A DNA stretch of 64,000 nucleotides from Geothrix sp. PMB-07. GTDB lineage: Bacteria > Acidobacteriota > Holophagae > Holophagales > Holophagaceae. A model generated the notes under the pieces. It ran no database searches. It saw only the letters and a program-made list of their open reading frames with translations, and had not been told where the DNA came from. The stretch is from assembly GCF_030758935.1 (NCBI RefSeq), contig NZ_CP132333.1, positions 2,356,992 through 2,420,991 on the forward strand, given 5' to 3'. A program made the translations under genes and the position numbers. Positions 36,574-45,382 of the stretch are shown here, in pieces; positions within the stretch are counted from its first letter, which is position 1; each line of letters starts with the position of its first letter.

Positions 36574-38541
36574 TCACTGCCCGTTGCTGTTCACGGTGTT
36601 GGGGGCATAGGTCCCCGACGAGGCATCGTGGTAGATGCCCGTTCCCGCGTTACCGGTCACCGTGTTGTCCGTGACCACCGCCCCACTGCACCCCGTCAAC
36701 AGCATCCCATCGCCCTTGTTGTTCATCACCCGGTTCCCGGTGATGGTCAGCTTCGTGGCCTGGCCATAGGTCTTGATCCCATTGTCCAGGTTGTCGTGGA
36801 TGTAGTTGTTCCGGATGATGTTTGAATCGCAGCAGGAGAAGGCGATGCCGCCATCCTTGTAACTGGAGCCTCCGTTGCCGAAGACCTCGTTGTTCTCGAT
36901 GATCGTGTTCGTCGCGAAGGTGTAGCTCATGTCGGCCTCTGAGGCGCCCTGCTGAATGCCGCCGCCCGCGTTGCCCGAGAAGATGCACTCGCTGATGTGG
37001 ATGTTGTTGCAGGTCTGCCCGCCGTTCGGCTCCACGTCGATGCCGCACTCAGGGGCCGTGCCCTGGGTGTTCTTGAAGACCGAATTCTTCACCACCAGCC
37101 CATTGACGCTGGTGACGGACAATCCCTGGCGGCGGTTGTGGTCCGCGGTCACGTTGCAGAGGGTCACATTCGAGCAGAGGTCGGTGATGTAGAAGCCATC
37201 TCCCCAGCACTCTTTCGCGGTCACGCCCTGGATCACCACCTGATCCGAATTGTTGATGGAGAGGCCCATGCCCCATTCGCCACTGGTGCCCGAGTGGGCG
37301 CTGCGATCCCCCAGGAGGGTTCCGCCCACGACGTTGACCTTGCTGGCAAAACTGATGGCCACGATGGCGTAGGTTCCCGCCGAGTTCGGAATGGCTTTGA
37401 GGACAGCGCCTGCGGAAAGGCTCAGGGTCATGTTGCTCCCCAGGCGGATGCCCGAACTGTTCTGCTTCACCGCATTGATCATGTAGGTGCCATCGGGAAT
37501 CAGCACCGTGCCGCCTGTTCCGCTCACCGCATTCACCGCCTTCTGGATGGCGGCCGTGTCATCGGTCGTGCCATCACCCTTGGCGCCATAGGCCGAATCC
37601 CGGACATTCACCACCGTGGAAGCGGTGGGCGCAGGAGCGCAGCCACTTTGGATCAGGATGGCGGACGTTGCCGATTTGCTGGTGTCGCCCACACTCATGG
37701 CCGTCACTGTGTCGCTGCCGCTGGCGGGTGCCGTGTAGAGGCCGCTGCTGTCGATGCTGCCGTGCTGGGCGGACCAGACCACGCTGCTGCTGAAGGCGCC
37801 GGTCCCCGTCACCGTGGCGGTGAACTGCTTCTGGGTTCCGCCGCTCATCGACCAGGAAGCGGGGCTGATGGCCACGGCCGTGACCGTGGGCACCACAGGA
37901 TCGGAACCGATCACCGTGACAGTGGCCGTGGCGGACTTGGTGGGATCCTGCACACTCTTGACCGTCACCACATCGGTGCCGCTGGTGGCAGGAGCGCTGT
38001 AGAGGCCCGTTGCCGTGATCGTTCCCCGCTGGGCCGACCAGGTCACCGCCGAGTCATAGGATCCTGTGCCGGACACCGTGGTGGCGAACTGCTTTTGACT
38101 TCCTGCATTCAAAGACCAGGTGCTGGGGCTCACCACCACTGAAGTGATCGGGGTGGTCGGGGTCACGATGACTTGAGCACTGTCGGATTTGGTCGGATCC
38201 GACACGCTGGTGGCGGCCAACACGAAGTTTCCAACGTTCTTGGGGGCCGTGTAGGTGACCGAGTTCCCGCTGCCAGTGATGGTGCCCACCGTGGCGTTGC
38301 CGTTGGGGATGCTGTTCACCGTCCAGTTGACATCAGTATTGGTTGCTCCCGAAACCTGAGCCTTCAGAGGGACACTGCTGCCTGGGCTGACGCTGCTCGG
38401 AGCTGCCACCAGGGTCACGCTGACGGGACTGGACTGAGCAGATTGAGCATTTGCGGCACCACTCCCCCCGCACCCAAACTGGATCAATAGGCCGGCCAGA
38501 ACAGTTGCCTGGATTGCGACAAGGCACCTTTCCATGTGCAT
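36574..38541 (-). CDS. Lipoprotein with Ig-like repeats and a right-handed beta-helix domain
   Basis: Protein of 655 aa. The N-terminus is a lipoprotein signal (LLIQFGC). Then come about three Ig-like repeats (about 40-130, 130-215, 220-305), each with the S-P-x-S/T-W-x-(M/L)-x-x-G-x-Q-K-Q-F and GLYSAP type units. The C-terminal about 340 residues begin with VNVRDSAYGAKGDGTTDDT, the pectate-lyase-3/glycosyl hydrolase 28-like start of a right-handed parallel beta-helix, with repeated NNxI/GNxV rungs. Possible role: polysaccharide lyase, epimerase or binding protein at the cell surface. Preceded by a consensus sigma-54 promoter. Confidence 0.85.
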   Translation of the reverse strand: MHMERCLVAIQATVLAGLLIQFGCGGSGAANAQSAQSSPVSVTLVAAPSSVSPGSSVPLKAQVSGATNTDVNWTVNSIPNGNATVGTITGSGNSVTYTAPKNVGNFVLAATSVSDPTKSDSAQVIVTPTTPITSVVVSPSTWSLNAGSQKQFATTVSGTGSYDSAVTWSAQRGTITATGLYSAPATSGTDVVTVKSVQDPTKSATATVTVIGSDPVVPTVTAVAISPASWSMSGGTQKQFTATVTGTGAFSSSVVWSAQHGSIDSSGLYTAPASGSDTVTAMSVGDTSKSATSAILIQSGCAPAPTASTVVNVRDSAYGAKGDGTTDDTAAIQKAVNAVSGTGGTVLIPDGTYMINAVKQNSSGIRLGSNMTLSLSAGAVLKAIPNSAGTYAIVAISFASKVNVVGGTLLGDRSAHSGTSGEWGMGLSINNSDQVVIQGVTAKECWGDGFYITDLCSNVTLCNVTADHNRRQGLSVTSVNGLVVKNSVFKNTQGTAPECGIDVEPNGGQTCNNIHISECIFSGNAGGGIQQGASEADMSYTFATNTIIENNEVFGNGGSSYKDGGIAFSCCDSNIIRNNYIHDNLDNGIKTYGQATKLTITGNRVMNNKGDGMLLTGCSGAVVTDNTVTGNAGTGIYHDASSGTYAPNTVNSNGQ

Positions 38542-38565
38542 AAGACCCCCGGTTCAGCCTGTTAA

Positions 38566-38581
38566 AGCAATGGGGGTGCCA
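38566..38581 (-). promoter_or_regulatory. Sigma-54 promoter (-24/-12)
   Basis: On the minus strand TGGCAC-CCCCA-TTGCT is a full match to the TGGCAC-N5-TTGC(A/T) consensus of sigma-54. The -12 element lies 26 bases before the ATG of the beta-helix lipoprotein, leaving a short leader with a G-rich ribosome site. An NtrC-type activator gene ends 116 bases upstream of the -24. Confidence 0.88.
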
Positions 38582-38675
38582 TGGAAAGTAGATTATTTTA
38601 CATCCAGTTACTCCATATATTTCTTCTGTTAATAATCAAGCTTCGGAGGTCGCTCCCCCGGGAGGAGGCCGAAAG

Positions 38676-38701
38676 TCTGAATCCTGGATCCAGATTCTAG
38701 A
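38676..38701. promoter_or_regulatory. Candidate activator-binding dyad
   Basis: Imperfect 26-bp dyad TCTGAATCCTGGA / TCCAGATTCTAGA, centred on ggatcc, about 110 bp upstream of the sigma-54 -24 element and touching the end of the NtrC-type gene. This is the usual distance for an upstream activating sequence. A single site was found, so it remains a candidate; a role as part of a terminator is possible. Confidence 0.45.
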
Positions 38702-40052
38702 ATTTGGACGCGTCGGAACCGTAAGCCTTGAGCTTCTGGTAGAGGGTGCTTCGGGGGATGTCCAGCCGCTGTGCCGCCCGCCCAACATGCCCATCCTCCT
38801 CGCCAAGAACCTTGAGGACGTACTGCCGTTCGAGCTCCCGCAGGGTCAGATGGGTGGACGTCTCTGGCTGCCGACCGCCGGGGCTGACGGCGAAATCCAG
38901 ATCCTCGGCCTCGATCACTGAGGACTTCACGCCCATCAGGGCCCGCTCCAGGACGTTCCGCAGTTCGCGGATGTTCCCCGGCCAGACATGCCTTTGCAGC
39001 TTCGCCAGCGCGCCTTCGGAGAGGCGCATGGCCGCCCGCCCGCAGTCGCTGGTCAGGCGGTTGAGGAGGATCTGTGCGAAAACGGGGATGTCCTCCGCCC
39101 GTTCGCGCAGGGGCGGCACCGCAATCTGGATGGCGCTGATGCGATAGAAGAGGTCGGACCGGAACTGCTGCTCCTGCACCAGCTGATCCAGCTTCTGGTG
39201 GGTGGCGGCGATCAGGCGGAAATCCACCTTCCGATCCTGGACTTCACCCAGGCGCCTGAAGCGTTTCTCCTCCAGGGCCTTGAGGATTTTCGGCTGGATC
39301 TGCAAATCCATGTCGCCAATCTCATCCAGGAACACCGTGCCGCGGTGGGCGGCCTCCAGCAGACCCACCTTGACCGCCGTCGCCCCGGTAAAGGCGCCCT
39401 TCTCGTGACCGAACAGTTCGGTATCCAGCAACTCCTTGCTGAAGCCGCCACAGTTGAGCTCCAGGAGGGGCTCAGCAGAGCGGGAGCTGTTCCGGTGGAT
39501 CCAGCGCGCCAACTCGCTCTTCCCGGTTCCCGTCTCTCCCTGAATGAGGATGGGGCTTTCGGTGGCAGCGGCGAGTTGCGATTGTTCCTGCAGCCGCCTG
39601 ATGGCGGGGCTCTGGCCGATGAAGGGGTCCACCGCCCGCTGCGGCTGGTCCACCGACTTGCGGGCCAACTGCTTTCGCCGGTTCTGCTGGTTCTCGAGCA
39701 CCCGGTCCAGCACCACCAGGAGGGCTGGCAGATCCAGTGGCTTTACCAGAAACTGCTCAGCCCCAAGCTGAATGGCCTGCACGGCCAAGTCGATGCGCGC
39801 GTGGGCCGTGAGCAGGATGATGGGCACGCCATCGTCAATGGCCTTCAGCTTGGGAAGCAGTTCCAAGGCGTTCCCGTCTGGAAGCGAATAGTCCAGGGTG
39901 ACGGCGTCGTAGACATCCGCGCGGTAGCGGATCTCCGCCTCGGCGCAGGTCTCGGCCTCATCCACGCTATAGCCATGGAGCTCGAGGTAATCCTTCAGGG
40001 CGAAGAGAATGATCTCGTCGTCATCCACCACCAGAATCTTCGCTTTCGCCAT
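38697..40052 (-). CDS. NtrC-family sigma-54-dependent response regulator
   Basis: Protein of 451 aa in three domains. The receiver has phospho-acceptor D54 (TLDYSLPDG). The AAA+ domain has Walker A GETGTGKSE (172-180), the sigma-54-contacting GAFTGA loop (219-224) and Walker B VFLDEIGD (240-247). The C-terminal Fis-type helix-turn-helix is VGRAAQRLDIPRSTLYQKLK. It starts eight bases after the kinase gene ends, hence a two-component pair. The downstream beta-helix gene carries a perfect sigma-54 promoter and is its likely target. Confidence 0.96.
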   Translation of the reverse strand: MAKAKILVVDDDEIILFALKDYLELHGYSVDEAETCAEAEIRYRADVYDAVTLDYSLPDGNALELLPKLKAIDDGVPIILLTAHARIDLAVQAIQLGAEQFLVKPLDLPALLVVLDRVLENQQNRRKQLARKSVDQPQRAVDPFIGQSPAIRRLQEQSQLAAATESPILIQGETGTGKSELARWIHRNSSRSAEPLLELNCGGFSKELLDTELFGHEKGAFTGATAVKVGLLEAAHRGTVFLDEIGDMDLQIQPKILKALEEKRFRRLGEVQDRKVDFRLIAATHQKLDQLVQEQQFRSDLFYRISAIQIAVPPLRERAEDIPVFAQILLNRLTSDCGRAAMRLSEGALAKLQRHVWPGNIRELRNVLERALMGVKSSVIEAEDLDFAVSPGGRQPETSTHLTLRELERQYVLKVLGEEDGHVGRAAQRLDIPRSTLYQKLKAYGSDASKF

Positions 40053-40059
40053 GGGTGCC

Positions 40060-41223
40060 TCAGGCCTGGGCGGTTGGTTGTGCGGGAGGGACTTGGGCTG
40101 AGGGCAGCATGAAGCTGATCCTCATGGTGCCGCCCTGGGGCCCGGGCCCGGCGGTGAGCGTGCCGCCGTGGGATTCAAACACCCTGCGGGCGCCCGGAAG
40201 GGTGAGGCGGCCCAGTCCCGAGGTGCGGAAGTAGAAGGGCTCGAAGAGGCGGGCCGGATCGACATTCTTGAACTTCAGGCTGGAGCAATCCACATGGCCG
40301 CACACCACTGTCCGTTCCCCGAACAGCCCTTTCCCCACGTGCAAGACCACGTGCCCACCCACCTCCTCCTGGTGCAGCACCAGATCCACCAACCGCGTGA
40401 ACGAGGACTGCAAGCAGTGCTCGTCCATGTTGATGGCCGGAAGGGGCCCATCCACCTTGAGCTGGAGTTGCACCCGGGCTTTCTCCGCCTCGGCCTTGTG
40501 GCAGTCGATGGCCTCGCGCAGGATGGGCCCCAGTTCGCGGACCGACCAGGAGAACCGTCCAGGGTCGCCATAGTCACGCAGCTCCTCGTTGAAGGCGTTC
40601 ATGCGGTCGAGGCTTCGCCGGATGTTGGCTCCGTATTTCCGGACATCCTCCAAATCCGCGAAGCGTGCCTCAAAGGCATCCAGGTTCGCCGAAATCCCGA
40701 AAATGAAACTGCCCAACTCGTGGACCAAGCCAGGCACAAAGGAGGTGGCCGAGGGGGCGCGGGGCGTGGCCCTGGTTTCCATCCGGTGATGGTCCGTGGT
40801 CAGGAAAGCTTCGATCTGGTCAGCGGCCACCCTCAGGCCTTCCTTCTGCGGATCGCTCAACACCACAGGGGTGTGTGATAGGGCGCAGAGTGTTCCGATG
40901 TTCCGCTGGTAGAGGTCCATCATGGGCAGAGCCTCGAGGATCAGCAGCTCCTGCTCCTTCAGCAGGCGGTCCCGCGAGGCCTCCGTAGAACCCTGGGCCA
41001 AGGCCCATTCCAGCGCAGCCATCTGCTCTTCGGTCAGGCCACTGCCATCCCGATACCAGACGCCCGAATCGTCCTGGAGAATCAGCGCCATGGCAGTCCC
41101 TGTGAAGGCGGCGCACAGCAGGATCCAATCCCGGAGGCGGATCTCAGGGTGCGACTCGGTGAATCCGTGCCGAGGCGAGATCTCGGATTTGGATGCATCT
41201 GGCAGTGGACCGTTGGAATTCAT
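40060..41223 (-). CDS. Sensor histidine kinase, divergent ATPase domain
   Basis: Protein of 387 aa. A single hydrophobic segment (about 34-50) and a GAF-like region (about 60-140, with LCALSHTPVVLSDPQKEG) lie before the dimerisation segment with H168 in PGLVHELGSFIFG. The ATP-binding domain is recognisable at the end (GLGRLTLPGARRVFESHGGTLTA, then GGTMRISFMLP), but the usual N-box Asn is not evident in the CLQSSFTRLVDLVLHQ stretch. ATG 41223 is preferred; a TTG nine codons earlier is possible. Paired with the NtrC-type regulator downstream. Confidence 0.85.
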   Translation of the reverse strand: MNSNGPLPDASKSEISPRHGFTESHPEIRLRDWILLCAAFTGTAMALILQDDSGVWYRDGSGLTEEQMAALEWALAQGSTEASRDRLLKEQELLILEALPMMDLYQRNIGTLCALSHTPVVLSDPQKEGLRVAADQIEAFLTTDHHRMETRATPRAPSATSFVPGLVHELGSFIFGISANLDAFEARFADLEDVRKYGANIRRSLDRMNAFNEELRDYGDPGRFSWSVRELGPILREAIDCHKAEAEKARVQLQLKVDGPLPAINMDEHCLQSSFTRLVDLVLHQEEVGGHVVLHVGKGLFGERTVVCGHVDCSSLKFKNVDPARLFEPFYFRTSGLGRLTLPGARRVFESHGGTLTAGPGPQGGTMRISFMLPSAQVPPAQPTAQA

Positions 41224-41319
41224 GGAGACGCCCCGTCGAGACTGCTTCAATCGTCAGATTGGCAGCCCTTGATGAGGTTGGGAATAATCTGCATAGATTC
41301 ACCCCAAGAAAAGTTTCAG

Positions 41320-42735
41320 TCAGGGGCGCTTCCCATTCCCCGAAACCGTATTGGCCTTGTTCACGGCCTCGGCGGCCGCCACCGCATGCCGGATGCCTGG
41401 GCCGCCATTCCCCACCACGGTGTTGCCGCTGATATCCACGCTGGGATCCTTGTCCACCAGCCAGATGCCGACCGCGTCATTCGACTCCACCCTGTTGCCG
41501 GTGACCGTCGAGCGGGGGCACTGAGACACATAAATACCGCCCCCCGTCCAGGTGGCATGTCCTTCGACCATCTTCGTATGGGTGACCGCATTGCCCGTCA
41601 CCACTGTTCCGGCCGAAAACGCCATCAGCATGATGCCCTGGCCCAGGTTCCGCGAGATCACGTTGTTCGTGATGCTGGTGTTGCCAATGCTGTGGCTCAC
41701 CTTGACCGCAGCACGGTATCCCCCGCCGATAGGTTTCAAGCCGTTGCCTGAAACCACATTCCGGTCGAACACGGTATCCAGGATGCGAGGCGCGGTGAAT
41801 TGCACACCAGACCCACACTGGAAGCCACCGCCGGCATTGTTCGTCAAGGTGCAGCCGGTGATCAGCACGCGTCTGACGGTCTGCCCATCGTTGGGCTCGA
41901 TATCGATTCCACATTCCGGTTCGGTTCCAGTGGTGTTCTTGAAGGTGGAGTTCTTCACCACCAGACCATCCACACTGGTGACGGACAGGCCCTGGCGGCG
42001 GTTGTGATCGGCTGTCACGTTGCAGAGGGTCACGTTCGAACTGAGATCCGTGATGTAGAAGCCGTCCCCCCAGCACTCTTTGGCCGTGACCCCCTGAACC
42101 ACGACCTGATCGGAATGGTCGATGGATATGCCCATGCCCCATTCACCACTGGTTCCGATATGCGAGCCCCGTTCACCCACCAGCGTGCCCCCCACAACAT
42201 TCACATGATTCACATGACTGATGGCCAGGATGGCGTAGTTTTCAGAGGCGTTGGGCATCGCCTTCAGAACCGCACCATTGGCCAATCGGAGTGTCATGGA
42301 GCTCTTGAGCCGGATGCCCGCGCTTCCCTGCGCCACCGCGTTCACCAGGTAGGTGCCCTCGGGAATCAGCACGGTTCCTCCCGTTCCGCCCACCGCGTCC
42401 ACGGCCCGCTGGATGGCGTGGGTGTCATCGATGACGCCATTCCCTTTGGCACCATAGGGCACATCCCGAACGTTCACCACCAGCTTCGATCTGGGATTCG
42501 GCGCACATTCTAGGGGTGCAGGGGTCGGGATTTCCTGCGGCTGGTCAGCTTCTGGATTGCGGTCGCCGAGAGGGTTACCAGCGGGCCCGGAGGCCAGCGC
42601 CAGCCTCCGGGAAGCGAGGAAGCCATGGGCGGTCCCGGTCGAGAAGACGCAACCTCGATCAAGAGCCAAAGCCAGACAGGCGGTGCCCAGGGCCAAGCCT
42701 CCAAGCAGCCAACTCCGTATGCCCCCCACGCGCAT
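41320..42735 (-). CDS. Right-handed beta-helix protein, paralogue of the one at 36574
   Basis: Protein of 471 aa with an N-terminal hydrophobic anchor or signal (about 8-24). After a short linker the beta-helix starts with VNVRDVPYGAKGNGVIDDT. The central 200 residues are strongly similar to the other beta-helix protein (GTSGEWGMG, then TAKECWGDGFYITDL, then TADHNRRQGLSVTSV), with no Ig-like repeats. Its surface or periplasmic role is probably related. ATG 42735 has a G-rich upstream site; longer frames to 42873 look non-coding. It lies directly upstream of the kinase gene. Confidence 0.85.
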   Translation of the reverse strand: MRVGGIRSWLLGGLALGTACLALALDRGCVFSTGTAHGFLASRRLALASGPAGNPLGDRNPEADQPQEIPTPAPLECAPNPRSKLVVNVRDVPYGAKGNGVIDDTHAIQRAVDAVGGTGGTVLIPEGTYLVNAVAQGSAGIRLKSSMTLRLANGAVLKAMPNASENYAILAISHVNHVNVVGGTLVGERGSHIGTSGEWGMGISIDHSDQVVVQGVTAKECWGDGFYITDLSSNVTLCNVTADHNRRQGLSVTSVDGLVVKNSTFKNTTGTEPECGIDIEPNDGQTVRRVLITGCTLTNNAGGGFQCGSGVQFTAPRILDTVFDRNVVSGNGLKPIGGGYRAAVKVSHSIGNTSITNNVISRNLGQGIMLMAFSAGTVVTGNAVTHTKMVEGHATWTGGGIYVSQCPRSTVTGNRVESNDAVGIWLVDKDPSVDISGNTVVGNGGPGIRHAVAAAEAVNKANTVSGNGKRP

Positions 42736-43078
42736 GCGCCACCCCCCAGTGTGATTCGAGGGAATCCTCCCATGAAGATCCCGAATCGCGGATCGACGCG
42801 ACCAGCACACCCGCATGCGCCAGAAGAATCCCGGCCTTGGAACCGGCGCCCTGGACACGATTTCGTGCGGCATCAGCTTTCACATGAAGCCATTGGAATT
42901 CCACCTGAAATGATCACACGAACCAAGCGTCACCATTGTAAAAATAATTTCTCTGGCAGCAGGTAACTGAAAATTTATAAGATGATCCATTGATCCCCGT
43001 GAACCCCTCGTGCGGGAATTCATCTCAAGCCGATTTCAATCGAACGGCCTTAGTTTCAGTTACCAGTGGAGGAATGTC
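42736..43078. other. Divergent intergenic region, AT-rich
   Basis: About 343 bases between the divergent beta-helix and tviB genes. The part near 42934-42990 is AT-rich (taaaaataatttc, gaaaatttataag) and should hold promoters for one or both genes. A GG-N10-GC match (plus 42887-42903) was considered as a weak sigma-54 site. No gene was found. Confidence 0.45.
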
Positions 43079-44353
43079 ATGCGGATTGCAGTCGTCGGCC
43101 TGGGATATGTCGGGTTGCCACTTGCCCTGGAGCTCGCGAAGAAGTTTCCCGGGACCGTGGGATTCGACATCCATGAAGCCAAGATCGCGGAACTGAAAAA
43201 GGGCGTCGACCGCACCCGGGAAGTTTCGCCCGACGCCCTGCGCACCACCACCCTGACCATGACCAGCGATCCTGAGGGCATGCGTGGAGCGGACTTCTTC
43301 ATCGTCGCAGTGCCGACGCCCATCGACGGCTGGAAGCGCCCGGACCTGACACCCGTGGTCAAGGCCAGCGAAACCGTGGGCAAGGTCATCGGCAAGGGCA
43401 GCATCATCGTCTACGAAAGCACGGTCTTCCCCGGCGTCACCGAGGACATCTGCGGGCCCATCCTGGAAAAGCAGTCCGGCCTGAAATGTGGCGTGGACTT
43501 CAAGCTCGGCTACTCGCCTGAGCGCATCAACCCCGGCGACAAGGTCCACACCGTGGATCGCATCGTGAAGGTGGTCTCGGGGCAGGACGAGGAAAGCCTC
43601 CGCACCATCGCTGGCGTCTACAGCGCCGTCATTTCGGCGGGCGTGCATGAGGCCTCCTCCATCAAGGTGGCCGAGACCGCCAAGGTGATCGAGAACACCC
43701 AGCGCGACATCAACATCGCCCTCATGAACGAGCTCGCCATCATCTGCGAGAAGGTGGGCATCCGCACCTCCGAGGTGCTGGCTGCGGCCCGCACCAAGTG
43801 GAACTTCCTGCCCTTCAGCCCGGGTCTGGTGGGTGGCCACTGCATCGGCGTCGATCCCTACTACCTCACCACCAAGGCCGAGGAGTTGGGCTACCACCCC
43901 CGCGTGATCCTGGCGGGCCGCCAGATCAATGACGACATGGGTGCCTACGTGGCCCGGAAGCTGGTGAAGCTGATGATCCAGCAGCAGATTCCTGTGAAGA
44001 AGGCCCGGGTGGGCATCCTGGGCCTCACCTTCAAGGAGAACGTCCACGACATCCGCAACAGCAAGGTGCCTGACATCGTCGCCGAGCTTCAGCAGTTTGA
44101 CATCAGGCCCATGGTCTGCGATCCCATGGCGGATCCGGCGGAGACCCTGCATGAATACGGCCTGCAGCTCTGCAAGCTGGAGGAGATCCGCGATCTCGAC
44201 GCCCTGGTGCTGGCCGTTAACCACAAGGTCCTCCTGGACATGGGCCTGGACGGCATCCGGGCCTGCATGAAGGAGTCGGCGGTGTTCATCGATGTGAAAT
44301 CGGTCTTCGCCCCGGGAGACTTCCCGCAGGGCATCGCCTACTGGAGCCTGTGA
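43079..44353 (+). CDS. tviB: UDP-N-acetyl-hexosamine 6-dehydrogenase (TviB/VipA family)
   Basis: Protein of 424 aa. The N-terminal Rossmann motif is VVGLGYVGLP, the catalytic Cys lies in GGHCIGVDPYY, and the C-terminal UDP-binding domain starts near LGLTFKENVHDIRNSK. The length and the KWNFLPFSPGLVGGHC context are those of TviB/WbpO-type enzymes, which oxidise UDP-GlcNAc or UDP-GalNAc to the uronic acid. The ATG at 43079 has GGAGG. It is followed after 3 bases by a TviC-type epimerase, the pair known from Vi antigen and B-band O-antigen synthesis. Confidence 0.93.
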   Translation: MRIAVVGLGYVGLPLALELAKKFPGTVGFDIHEAKIAELKKGVDRTREVSPDALRTTTLTMTSDPEGMRGADFFIVAVPTPIDGWKRPDLTPVVKASETVGKVIGKGSIIVYESTVFPGVTEDICGPILEKQSGLKCGVDFKLGYSPERINPGDKVHTVDRIVKVVSGQDEESLRTIAGVYSAVISAGVHEASSIKVAETAKVIENTQRDINIALMNELAIICEKVGIRTSEVLAAARTKWNFLPFSPGLVGGHCIGVDPYYLTTKAEELGYHPRVILAGRQINDDMGAYVARKLVKLMIQQQIPVKKARVGILGLTFKENVHDIRNSKVPDIVAELQQFDIRPMVCDPMADPAETLHEYGLQLCKLEEIRDLDALVLAVNHKVLLDMGLDGIRACMKESAVFIDVKSVFAPGDFPQGIAYWSL

Positions 44354-44356
44354 TTC

Positions 44357-45382
44357 ATGCGATTCGACGAAGTCCTCGCTGAACTGAAGGCCGCTCCCAA
44401 AACCTGGCTGGTGACCGGCGTGGCCGGCTTCATCGGCTCGAACCTGCTGGAAGCCCTGCTGAAGGCAGGCCAGACGGTGGTGGGCCTCGACAACTTCGCC
44501 ACGGGCTCGCAGGCCAACCTTGATGACGTGAAGGGTGTCGTCGGGCCGGAGGCCTGGGCCCGGTTCAGCTTCATCCACGGCGACATCCGCAACCTGGCGG
44601 ATTGCCAGCGCGCCTGCGAGAACGTCGACTATGTCCTCCACGAGGCGGCTCTGGGTTCGGTGCCCCGCTCCATTGAGGATCCCATCGCCACGAACCAGGC
44701 CAACATCGATGGGTTCCTGAACATGCTGGTGGCGAGCCGGGATCAGAAGGTGAAGCGCTTCGTCTACGCCGCCTCCAGCTCCACCTACGGCGACCACCCC
44801 GACCTGCCCAAGCGCGAGGACAAGATCGGACAGCCGCTGTCGCCCTATGCCGTGACCAAGCTGGTGAACGAGCTGTACGCCAAGGTCTTCGGCAACACCT
44901 ATGGCCTGCAGACCATCGGCCTGCGGTACTTCAATGTCTTCGGTCGGCGCCAAAGTCCCAACGGACCCTATGCCGCCGTCATCCCCCTCTGGATCGCGGG
45001 TCTGATGCGCAAGAAGGCCGTGGCCATCAATGGCGACGGGGAGACCAGCCGAGATTTCTGCTACGTCGAGAATGTGGTTCAGGCAAACCTGCTGGCGGCC
45101 ACGGCCACCAATCCTGACGCCAGCAGCCAGGTCTACAACGTCGCCTTCGGGGGCCGCACCACCCTGAACCAGCTGCACGAGAAGTTGCGTACACGTCTCG
45201 CCCGCCACGATGCGGCCATCGCCGCTCTGGAACCCGACTACCGCCCCTTCCGCGGCGGCGACGTCCGCCACTCCCAGGCCGACATCTCCAAGGCGGCTGG
45301 CCTGCTGGGCTACGCGCCGCAATTCGATGTGGATCGCGGTCTGGACGAGGCCCTTGCCTGGTACCGGGCGAACCTCGGATGA
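44357..45382 (+). CDS. tviC: UDP-N-acetyl-hexosaminuronate/hexosamine C4-epimerase (TviC/WbpP family)
   Basis: Protein of 341 aa, an extended short-chain dehydrogenase. It has the NAD+ motif [10 protein letters not shown], catalytic SSSTYG and PYAVTK (Tyr-x3-Lys) and the family stretch [20 protein letters not shown]. It is longer at the N-terminus than GalE, as in WbpP/TviC. With TviB it is expected to yield UDP-GalNAcA. It overlaps the next gene by four bases (ATGA). Confidence 0.93.
   Translation: MRFDEVLAELKAAPKTWLVTGVAGFIGSNLLEALLKAGQTVVGLDNFATGSQANLDDVKGVVGPEAWARFSFIHGDIRNLADCQRACENVDYVLHEAALGSVPRSIEDPIATNQANIDGFLNMLVASRDQKVKRFVYAASSSTYGDHPDLPKREDKIGQPLSPYAVTKLVNELYAKVFGNTYGLQTIGLRYFNVFGRRQSPNGPYAAVIPLWIAGLMRKKAVAINGDGETSRDFCYVENVVQANLLAATATNPDASSQVYNVAFGGRTTLNQLHEKLRTRLARHDAAIAALEPDYRPFRGGDVRHSQADISKAAGLLGYAPQFDVDRGLDEALAWYRANLG

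Noticed and set aside
42887-42903. A second sigma-54 promoter upstream of the beta-helix gene at 41320
   Set aside because: Only the GG-N10-GC skeleton matches (TGGAATTCCAATGGCTT on the minus strand), and it lies about 150 bases from the start; such matches are common by chance.
43025-45322. A 765-codon open frame antisense to tviB and tviC
   Set aside because: It mirrors the codon periodicity of two certain genes on the other strand in GC-rich DNA, has low-complexity His/Gln/Gly-rich content and no motif.
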